The notes under the pieces are model-generated. The model saw only the letters and a list, made by a program, of their open reading frames with translations. It did not search any database and was not told the DNA's origin. The translations under genes and the position numbers were made by a program. A stretch of 12,426 nt of DNA, taken from CAZUHK01 sp964620345. Lineage in GTDB: Bacteria > Planctomycetota > Phycisphaerae > Phycisphaerales > Zrk34. The stretch is taken from assembly GCA_964620345.1 (NCBI GenBank), contig CAZUHK010000087.1, forward strand, positions 1 through 12,426. The letters are read 5' to 3'. Positions 6,371 to 12,426 of this stretch are shown here, in pieces; within the stretch, counting starts at the first letter, position 1; each line of letters opens with the position of its first letter.

Positions 6371-7237
6371 ATGAGCCACCCCGACGCCACGAACGGTTCG
6401 AGTCATTACACGAAGCCGCGCCTCGATGGGGCGCAGGTCGAACGGTATCGCGAGGAGGGCTACCTGCTTGTCAATGAGCCGGTGTTCGAGCCGGCGAAGT
6501 TCCAGCGGTTGGCCGACCACTTCGAGGGGATGCTCGAGCGGTGGCTGGACGATCCGCGGATGCGGAGTCCGGAGCACATGGACACGCCGCACTTCATGGA
6601 CCCGGCGTTGTTCGAGTGGCTGTTCGATGAGGCGGTGCTGGACCTGGTCGAGCCGATCATCGGCCCGGACATCGCGGTGTTCTCCAGCCACTTCATCTGC
6701 AAGCCGGCGGAGACGGGCAAGCGGGTGCCCTGGCACGAGGACACGGGGTACTGGCGCGGGCGGCTGGAGCCGATGGAGGTCGCGACGGTGTGGCTGGCGA
6801 TCGACTCCTCGACGCCGGAGAACGGTTGCATGCGCGTGGTCCCCGGCACGCACCGCAGCGGCGCCGCCGGCTTCTCCGACTACGACCCGGTCGACAACCC
6901 CGACACGCAGGTCTTCGCCAACGAGATCAAGCGGGGCCAGTTCGACCCGTCGCAGGCCGTCGACTGCGTGCTGCAACCCAACGAGGCGTCGCTGCACAAC
7001 GGGCGGCTGATCCACGGCTCGAACCCCAACACCGGCTCGATTCGACGTTGCGGCTACACGATGCGCTACATGCCGACGACCGTCAAACACCTCGGCCGAC
7101 CCGACGGCAAGGCCGACGGCTTTCAGCTCTACCTCGCCCGCGGCAAGGACCGGGCGGGCAACACCTACGGCGACCCGACCCAGCCCAACCACGCCTGGCT
7201 CGAAGCCCACAAGGACGGCTTTCCGGCCGGGCATTGA
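6371..7237 (+). CDS. PhyH-family Fe(II)/2-oxoglutarate dioxygenase
   Basis: A cytoplasmic non-haem iron oxygenase of 288 residues in the phytanoyl-CoA dioxygenase superfamily. It would couple 2-oxoglutarate decarboxylation to hydroxylation or oxidative demethylation of an unknown small substrate. The iron triad is visible: H122 and D124 in PWHEDTGYW (HxD), and H215 in LIHGSNPN. R225/R226 in the following strand is a likely 2-oxoglutarate carboxylate ligand. The segment ENGCMRVVPGTHRSG (150-164) is a family hallmark. ATG 6371 is preceded by the purine-rich GAGCGGAG and is where homology starts, although the frame is open further upstream. It precedes a UroD-like gene by 46 bases. A true phytanoyl-CoA role is unlikely in this setting. 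Family membership is well supported; the substrate is not. Confidence 0.88.
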   Translation: MSHPDATNGSSHYTKPRLDGAQVERYREEGYLLVNEPVFEPAKFQRLADHFEGMLERWLDDPRMRSPEHMDTPHFMDPALFEWLFDEAVLDLVEPIIGPDIAVFSSHFICKPAETGKRVPWHEDTGYWRGRLEPMEVATVWLAIDSSTPENGCMRVVPGTHRSGAAGFSDYDPVDNPDTQVFANEIKRGQFDPSQAVDCVLQPNEASLHNGRLIHGSNPNTGSIRRCGYTMRYMPTTVKHLGRPDGKADGFQLYLARGKDRAGNTYGDPTQPNHAWLEAHKDGFPAGH

Positions 7238-7283
7238 CCACGCACCACCGCGCCCCCAGCCCCCGCACCCCGGGAACATGGCG

Positions 7284-8417
7284 ATGACCAGCGAATCCGA
7301 CGGCCCGACGTACCGCGAGATGACCCTCCGCGTCTTCGAAGGCAAGACCAACCCGCACGTGCTGTTTCAGCCGCGCTTCGAGCCCTGGTTCGACTGGCAG
7401 CGACAGTTCGACCGGCTCCCCGCGGAGATCGCCGACCTGGACATTACCGGCGTCTTCGATCACCTCGGCTGTTCGATGCGGTACGTGCACTACTACACGC
7501 CGTGCCCCAACCCGATCGTGCAGAGCTTCGACCCCGAGGTGCGGATCGAGCGGGAAGACCGCGGCGAAACCCAACTCATCACGTACCACACGCCGTTCGG
7601 CCCGCTCCACGAAACGCGGCAGATGACGATCGACGGCGTGTGGCGGACGGTGGACCATGCGGGCAAAGGGCTGGAGGACCTGCCGCGGTTGAAGTGGCTG
7701 TTGGCGCGGCGGCGGCACCGGCTCGACGCCGAGGCCTTCGCGCGCGGCGATGCGTACATCGGCGAGCGCGGCATGCCGCAGTTCTGGGTGCCCAAGAGCC
7801 CGTACCTGGCGCTGTGTCAGCAGTGGATGAACTTCGAGCCGTTCATCTACGCGCTGCACGATGCGCCGGCGGAGATGGCCGAGATCATGGCGGTGATCGA
7901 CGAGAACTACGACCCGCTGTACGATCAGCTCGTGGCGCACGAGGGGTTGCGGCTGATCAACTACGGGGAGAACGTGGCCGAGGCGCATTCGGGCCCGACG
8001 CTCTTCGAGCGGTACCTGCTGCCGTGGTACGAGAAGCGGGTGGGCCAGCTCCGGGCCCGCGGGGTCTTCACCCACATCCACATCGACGGGGCGTTCCGGA
8101 CGCTGATCCCGCTCATCCGCCAGTTGCCGCACGATGGCATCGAGGCGCTGACGCCACGGCCCCAGGGCGACGAGACGATGGACGAGATGCAGGAAGCGGT
8201 CGGCGACAAGGTCCTGCTCGACGGCATCCCCGCCGTGCTGTTCATGGTGCAGTTCCCGGTCGAGCGGCTGGAGCGCTGCGTCAAGGACCTGGTCGACCGG
8301 TTCGGGGGTCGGCTGGTGATGGGCATCAGCGACGAACTGCCCGAGGGCGCGGGGGTCGAGGGATACGAGCGGTTGAAGCGGGTGGCGGCGTGGGCGCGGG
8401 GCGCGGTGGCGGCGTGA
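7284..8417 (+). CDS. Uroporphyrinogen-decarboxylase/MtaA-like barrel protein
   Basis: A cytoplasmic TIM-barrel protein of 377 residues related to UroD and to the MtaA/MtbA methyltransferases. Supporting segments are NYGENVAEAHSGPTLFERYL (about 226-245), the strand THIHIDGAFRTLIPLI (263-278), GIEALTPRPQGD (285-296), KVLLDGIPAVLF (309-320) and the closing LVMGISDELPEGAG. It is not a haem-pathway HemE: the N-terminal RQAGRY-type substrate motif is absent. The position of the MtaA zinc motif HxCG reads HIDG here, so corrinoid methyltransfer by the known zinc mechanism is doubtful. I start at ATG 7284 because GGGA (7272-7275) is eight bases upstream; ATG 7278, two codons earlier, would be too close to it. 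It lies between a PhyH dioxygenase and a GH2 gene, so a role in sugar modification is likely but unproven. Confidence 0.82.
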   Translation: MTSESDGPTYREMTLRVFEGKTNPHVLFQPRFEPWFDWQRQFDRLPAEIADLDITGVFDHLGCSMRYVHYYTPCPNPIVQSFDPEVRIEREDRGETQLITYHTPFGPLHETRQMTIDGVWRTVDHAGKGLEDLPRLKWLLARRRHRLDAEAFARGDAYIGERGMPQFWVPKSPYLALCQQWMNFEPFIYALHDAPAEMAEIMAVIDENYDPLYDQLVAHEGLRLINYGENVAEAHSGPTLFERYLLPWYEKRVGQLRARGVFTHIHIDGAFRTLIPLIRQLPHDGIEALTPRPQGDETMDEMQEAVGDKVLLDGIPAVLFMVQFPVERLERCVKDLVDRFGGRLVMGISDELPEGAGVEGYERLKRVAAWARGAVAA

Positions 8418-8457
8418 CTACCGCTGGGCCGCGTGTCGGGGTAGATTGCCGCTCGGT

Positions 8458-8499
8458 ATGGAAACGCTCACCACGATAACGACGAAGCGTGTTGCATGA
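8458..8499 (+). other. Possible 13-codon upstream reading frame overlapping the GH2 start
   Basis: ATG 8458 opens METLTTITTKRVA and stops at TGA 8497-8499, which overlaps the GH2 ATG as ATGA. Five of 13 residues are Thr. The GH2 start lacks a clear ribosome binding site, so coupling through this frame is conceivable. No ribosome binding site precedes ATG 8458 either, and a short frame like this can occur by chance. Confidence 0.2.
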
Positions 8500-10985
8500 A
8501 GTCGCTTGAGTTGCACGAGAACTGGAAGCTGCGCGGGGGGCCGATCGAGGGGGCGGTGCCGGCGACGGTGCCGGGCTGTGTCCACCTCGACCTGCTGGCG
8601 GCGGGAGAGATCGAGGACCCGTTCTATCGCGACCGCGAGGTCGAGCTGATGTGGATCGGCCAGACCGAGTGGACATACGAGACGACCTTCGAGGCGCCGG
8701 CGGAACTGCTGGACAGCGAGCGGGTATTGCTGCGCTGCGAGGGGCTGGACACGCTGGCGACGCTGGAGCTGAACGGCGAGCCGCTGGGCGAGGCGGACAA
8801 CATGTTCCGCATCTGGACGTTCGACGTGCGCGATCGGCTTGTCGCGGGGGAGAACACGCTGACGATCCGCTTCGCGCCGGCGGCGAGCGAGGCGCGGGCG
8901 CGGGGCGAGCAGGCGATGCTCAAGGCCGGCGGCCAGGGCGTCTACAAGGTGTCGGGGAGCAGCTACCTCCGCAAGGAGCCGTGCAACTTCGGCTGGGACT
9001 GGGGGCCGATGTGCGTGACGGCGGGGATCTGGCGGCCGATCCGCCTCCTCGGCATCGACACTGCCCGGCTCGATCACGTCGACGTCCGCCAGCACCATCA
9101 CGACGGCGCGGTCGACCTGACCATCACCGCCGAACTCGATACCCTCGACCCGGCCCCGGACGTCAAGCTCACCGCATCGCTGTTCGCCCCGGACGGCGGG
9201 GACACGCCGCTCGCGACCGTCGAGCTGGACGAAGCGGGTCGGGCGTGCCTGCGCATCGACGAGCCGCGACTGTGGTGGCCCAACGGGACCGGCGATCAAC
9301 CGCTCTACCGCCTCGAGGTCGTGCTCCACGACCGGGGCGGCGAACAGATCGATCGCTGGTCCCGCCGCATCGGCCTGCGCACGATCGAGCTTCAGCGCGA
9401 GCTGGACCAGTGGGGCGAATCGTTCCGCTTCGCCTGCAACGGCGTGCCCTTCTTCGCCAAGGGCGCCAACTGGATCCCCGCCGACGTCTTCCAGCGACGC
9501 ATCACCGACGCGGGCCTGCGCGGCCTGCTTGCCGACGCGGCGGCGGCGAACATGAACATGCTCCGCGTCTGGGGCGGGGGCGTCTACGAAGACGACCGCT
9601 TCTACGACCTGTGCGATGAGCTGGGCCTGTGCGTCTGGCAGGACTTCATGTTCGCCTGCGCCGCCTACCCGCTGAACGACCCGGCATTCGTCGAGAACGT
9701 GCGGATCGAGGCGGTGCAGAACGTCCGGCGGCTGGCCCATCACGCGTGCCTGGCCCTGTGGTGCGGCAACAACGAGCTGGAGCAGATGGAGCACCTGATC
9801 GCCGCCGAGCCGACCCCGGGCGCGATGACCTGGCGCGACTACGCCTTGCTGTTCGATCGGATCCTGCCCGATGTCGTCGCCGCCCAATGCCCCGACGTCG
9901 CGTACTGGCCGAGCTCGGAGCATTCGCCGATCGGCAACCGCACCGACAGCCGCCACCCCGACTGGGGCGATGCGCACCTGTGGAGCGTCTGGCACGGACG
10001 CCAACCCTTCGAGTGGTACCGCACCACCACCCACCGCTTCTGCTCCGAGTTCGGGTTCCAGAGCTTCCCCGAACCCCGCACCATCCGCGGCTTCACCGAA
10101 CCCCATGACCGCCACGTCAACAGCTACGTCATGGACAAGCACCAGCGAAGCCCCGTCGGCAACCAGCTCATCATCACCTACATGCTCGACCGCTACCGAC
10201 TGCCGACCGGCTTCGAGAACACCGTCTGGGTCAGCCAGATCCAGCACGGCCTGTCGATCGAGTACGCGGTCCAGCACTGGCGGCGGAACATGCCCCGCTG
10301 CATGGGCGCCCTCTACTGGCAGCTCAACGACTGCTGGCCCGTCGCCTCGTGGGCGAGCATCGACTACCACGGCCGATGGAAGGCGCTGCACTACTTCGCC
10401 AGACGCTTCTTCGCCCCGCTCATGGTCAGCGGCGTCGAAGACCCCGAAGCGGGTACCGTCGAAATCCACGTCACCTGCGACGAGCTGGACCCCGCACCGG
10501 CGACGCTGAGCTGGCGCGCCACCGACCTGGCCGGCCGCGACCTGCGACGTGAGCAGGCGACGGTCAACCCCCCCAGCAACGGCTCGGCGCTGGTCGCCAC
10601 GCCCGACCTGAGCGACCTGATCCGCGACCACGGGCTGACGAACCTGCTCGTCTGCCTCTCGCTGGAACGGGAGGGCGCCGAGGTCTCCAGCGCCTGCGTG
10701 CTGTTCACGCTGCCCCGCCACCTCGACCTGGTCGACCCCCGGCTGTCGACGAACATCGAACCGGCCGGCGACGGGGCGTTCCGCGTCACCCTCGAAGCGG
10801 AGGCCCCGGCGCTGTGGGCCTGGCTGGAGCTTGAAGACACCGACGCGGCCTACAGCGACAACTTCCTCTGGGTCACGCCCGGCGAGCCGAAGACGATCAC
10901 CGTCACCCCGGCCGAGCCGATGACCGCCGACGAGTTCGCCGCCAGACTCCGCGCCCGCAGCATCTGGAACACCTACCAACCGTAA
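8496..10985 (+). CDS. GH2 beta-mannosidase
   Basis: An intracellular retaining exo-glycosidase of 829 residues, the usual size for GH2 beta-mannosidases, which release beta-linked mannose from oligosaccharide non-reducing ends. There is no signal peptide. Domains by eye: N-terminal sugar-binding beta domain about 1-185 (VPGCVHLDLL; NFGWDWGP at 164-171), Ig-like domain about 190-295, TIM barrel about 300-640, then two C-terminal beta domains to 829. The acid/base is E427 in LWCGNNE and the nucleophile E518 in FCSEFGFQSF; ANMNMLRVWGGGVYE (351-365) and ALYWQLNDCWP (605-615) are further mannosidase hallmarks. ATG 8496 gives the homologous N-terminus but has no good ribosome binding site. It ends the plus-strand cluster and converges on the nucleoside hydrolase remnant with a 16-base gap. 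Specificity for mannose rather than a related sugar is inferred from these motifs. Confidence 0.93.
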   Translation: MKSLELHENWKLRGGPIEGAVPATVPGCVHLDLLAAGEIEDPFYRDREVELMWIGQTEWTYETTFEAPAELLDSERVLLRCEGLDTLATLELNGEPLGEADNMFRIWTFDVRDRLVAGENTLTIRFAPAASEARARGEQAMLKAGGQGVYKVSGSSYLRKEPCNFGWDWGPMCVTAGIWRPIRLLGIDTARLDHVDVRQHHHDGAVDLTITAELDTLDPAPDVKLTASLFAPDGGDTPLATVELDEAGRACLRIDEPRLWWPNGTGDQPLYRLEVVLHDRGGEQIDRWSRRIGLRTIELQRELDQWGESFRFACNGVPFFAKGANWIPADVFQRRITDAGLRGLLADAAAANMNMLRVWGGGVYEDDRFYDLCDELGLCVWQDFMFACAAYPLNDPAFVENVRIEAVQNVRRLAHHACLALWCGNNELEQMEHLIAAEPTPGAMTWRDYALLFDRILPDVVAAQCPDVAYWPSSEHSPIGNRTDSRHPDWGDAHLWSVWHGRQPFEWYRTTTHRFCSEFGFQSFPEPRTIRGFTEPHDRHVNSYVMDKHQRSPVGNQLIITYMLDRYRLPTGFENTVWVSQIQHGLSIEYAVQHWRRNMPRCMGALYWQLNDCWPVASWASIDYHGRWKALHYFARRFFAPLMVSGVEDPEAGTVEIHVTCDELDPAPATLSWRATDLAGRDLRREQATVNPPSNGSALVATPDLSDLIRDHGLTNLLVCLSLEREGAEVSSACVLFTLPRHLDLVDPRLSTNIEPAGDGAFRVTLEAEAPALWAWLELEDTDAAYSDNFLWVTPGEPKTITVTPAEPMTADEFAARLRARSIWNTYQP

Positions 10986-11001
10986 CCGAGCCCCCGCTCG
11001 C

Positions 11002-11652
11002 TCACTCGGCCGCCGGCGGGTTCGTCAGCCGTTCGACCAGCATGTCCAGGAACGCATCCTTGTCGCGCCAGTCGACCGCGACGTGGACCGGTTTGCCGCC
11101 CTGCTCGTCGATCTCGGTGTAACCCTTGCCGACGACCCGAAGCGGCAACGCTTTCATCTCCAGGAACGCGGCCGACCAGGCGAGGTACACCGCCACCGCG
11201 TCATGCAGGTTCGAACTCCGCTTGGTCACGTCCACGTCGACCCATCCGGCGTTCGGCTCGAACACCTCGTACGCCTCGATCAGCGCGGGCACGCCGGTGG
11301 CCTGACTCTTGAAAACGCGCTGATAGCGTTCGCCATCGAGATACAGCGCCCCGGTCACGTTCAGCGGCGCGATCGTGAACCGCTTCCAGTCGGCGGTGTA
11401 GGCCGCCTTGGCCGCCTCGACTTCCACGCGGACGTTCGTCTCGGCCTTCCGCCCGCCGTCGGGTCGGGTGCGGACGTGGCCCGACATCGCGACCAGCTCG
11501 ACCCGCTTGGCCAGCTCCGGCCGCTTGGCCAACATCCCGGCGACGTTCAGCATCGAACCGACCGGCACGATCTTCAGCCGACCCTTCTGGTCCGCATCGA
11601 TCACTTCGATCATCTTGCCCACCGCATCCCCGCTGATCTCCCCGCTGTAAAC
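11002..11652 (-). pseudogene. Nucleoside hydrolase, N-terminally truncated
   Basis: The C-terminal part of an inosine/uridine-preferring nucleoside hydrolase (N-ribosyl hydrolysis of nucleosides). Recognisable family segments are LKIVPVGSMLNVAGMLAKRP, VAMSGHVR, AETNVRVEVEAAK and, near the end, SSNLHDAVAVYLA, which matches the C-terminal metal-site Asp region. Intact enzymes have about 310-350 residues and begin with a DxDxxxDDA calcium motif. Here homology-like sequence reaches back only to about 11652, where an in-frame TAG (11655-11653) ends it; no N-terminal half is found in any frame beyond. The first usable start is GTG 11622, giving 206 residues. Without the N-terminal aspartates it should be inactive. 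The segment between 11622 and 11652 (VYSGEISGDA) still looks like family sequence, which supports truncation rather than a short native gene. Confidence 0.75.
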
Positions 11653-11757
11653 CTAAAGAATGATTCCCGCCCCCTCGTTTCCCGCAACCCGTTTTTCCGG
11701 CGGCCATATCATGACCGACTCGTCGCAACCACACCTGAATCGTTAAAGGATGAAACG

Positions 11758-12426
11758 ATGGACAATGCCAAGATCGCTTTCAAACACGTCTTTGGGATAG
11801 GAGTCATGATGTCCATGATCGCATCAACCGTCTATGGCGACGATGGCGGCGTATATGGGGAATATGAGCCGCGCAACAGCGGTTACTTTCACTGGACCGC
11901 ACAGTGGCCGACCGATGCGTGGCATTGCGATTACCCCGTGCTCGAAGGCGCCGAGATCATCGAACTGACCGACGGCGAATACGGTGAATTCAACGGCCAC
12001 AACGCCACGGCCCTGATCGACGGTCACATCTTCGTCGGCCACAACAACCACCATGATCACCACGAGAACTCGAGCGGCCAGCGCTGCCTCGGCTGGGTCT
12101 ACAACCTCGGCGATCCTTGGACGCGTGAGAGCTTCAACAAGCATCAGGGCGGGGAGCCGATCGAACTCTTCCCGCTGCCGGCGCCGATGAACAAACGGAA
12201 GTTCGAAGCGGACGCACGCTACTTCGGAACACCACAGTTCCGTAAACTCGATGACGGTCGGATCATGGTGCGGGCCTCTGTCGTGACCATCCGCCGCGGC
12301 ACGGCGGACGATCCCGAGGGCAAGGTCAATACCTGGGTCCCTATTTGTGTCCTGGCGCGCACGATCACGACCGGTAACCGTTCACGCCAATCGGGGGACG
12401 GGTTGGCCGGCGGTGTGGTGGGTGAT
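11758..12426 (+). CDS. Secreted His-rich protein, sialidase-like propeller fold (partial, runs off the window)
   Basis: The frame is open from ATG 11758 to the last base of the window: 223 residues with no stop. AAAGGA (11745-11750) lies seven bases upstream of the ATG. Residues 1-27 look like a signal peptide (FGIGVMMSMIASTVYG, then DD). The mature start contains HWTAQWPTDAWHCDYP and then NGHNATALIDGHIFVGHNNH (79-98), HHDHHENSSGQRCLGWVYNL and RYFGTPQFRKLDDGRIMV (154-171). This strand-turn pattern, with HN...GQR, resembles the first blade of BNR/sialidase-like propellers, a fold shared by sialidases and some polysaccharide lyases. Two cysteines (57 and 110) could pair. Codons near the start use more A and T in third position than the upstream cluster. 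The function is not assigned; the propeller suggestion is moderate at best. Confidence 0.6.
   Translation, partial: MDNAKIAFKHVFGIGVMMSMIASTVYGDDGGVYGEYEPRNSGYFHWTAQWPTDAWHCDYPVLEGAEIIELTDGEYGEFNGHNATALIDGHIFVGHNNHHDHHENSSGQRCLGWVYNLGDPWTRESFNKHQGGEPIELFPLPAPMNKRKFEADARYFGTPQFRKLDDGRIMVRASVVTIRRGTADDPEGKVNTWVPICVLARTITTGNRSRQSGDGLAGGVVGD

Noticed and set aside
7284..8417. Haem biosynthesis uroporphyrinogen decarboxylase (hemE)
   Set aside because: The HemE substrate motif is missing and the setting is a glycosidase cluster; only the broader superfamily is supported.
8419..8447. Promoter for GH2 with TAGATT as -10
   Set aside because: The hexamer 17 bp upstream (TACCGC) bears no likeness to a -35 box, so I did not list it as a feature.
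8418..10979. Long open frame on the minus strand, opposite the GH2 gene
   Set aside because: Its translation is Val/Gly/Arg/Ala-rich with no recognisable motif. The plus strand encodes a complete beta-mannosidase with both catalytic glutamates. High GC3 opens the antisense frame.
10987..11000. CGAGC/GCTCG hairpin between GH2 and the nucleoside hydrolase remnant as a shared terminator
   Set aside because: Only five base pairs with a four-base loop and no T-tract; too weak at this GC content.

Overview
The window looks like a piece of a marine planctomycete chromosome, most likely of the Phycisphaerae type. It is GC-rich (about two thirds by eye). Two exported proteins end in PEP-CTERM sorting tails (PEP, hydrophobic stretch, Arg cluster). 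The regulator is a fusion of a LacI-like sugar-binding domain to an AraC DNA-binding domain, and uroporphyrinogen-decarboxylase-like and PhyH-type genes sit among glycoside hydrolases. These traits are common in that group; the taxonomic call is inference, since no rRNA or marker gene is present. There is no tRNA, rRNA, CRISPR array or transposase gene.

Layout. Positions 1-285 carry no gene but hold hairpin-forming repeats, including a perfect 18-bp inverted repeat. A minus-strand XylR-type regulator (286-1497) is divergent from a plus-strand run of seven genes. The 184-bp gap between them contains two 17-bp direct repeats set 21 bp apart and abutting a plausible -35 box, the classic arrangement of an AraC-family operator. 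The plus-strand genes are: a secreted PEP-CTERM protein with a jelly-roll look (1682-2485), a PEP-CTERM GH16 endoglycanase (2586-4202), a five-bladed beta-propeller glycosidase of GH43/GH117 type (4314-5345), a second secreted GH16 without an anchor (5350-6225), a PhyH-type Fe(II)/2-oxoglutarate dioxygenase (6371-7237), a UroD/MtaA-like barrel protein (7284-8417) and a GH2 beta-mannosidase (8496-10985). Strong hairpins follow both PEP-CTERM genes and may act as terminators or attenuators.

How the genes fit together. The locus reads as a polysaccharide-utilisation cluster. The two GH16 enzymes would cut a polymer outside the cell, one held at the surface and one released. The propeller enzyme and the GH2 enzyme, both without signal peptides, would finish oligosaccharides inside. 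The sugar-sensing regulator would switch the cluster on. The dioxygenase and UroD-like protein between the hydrolases do not fit simple hydrolysis. I propose, as inference only, that they process a modified (for example O-methylated) sugar.

The right end is different. A nucleoside hydrolase on the minus strand (11002-11652) has lost its N-terminal half, including the metal-binding aspartate motif. Beyond a short AT-richer junction, a new secreted, His-rich protein with a sialidase-like propeller look starts at 11758 and runs off the window. This junction looks like a recombination or insertion boundary.
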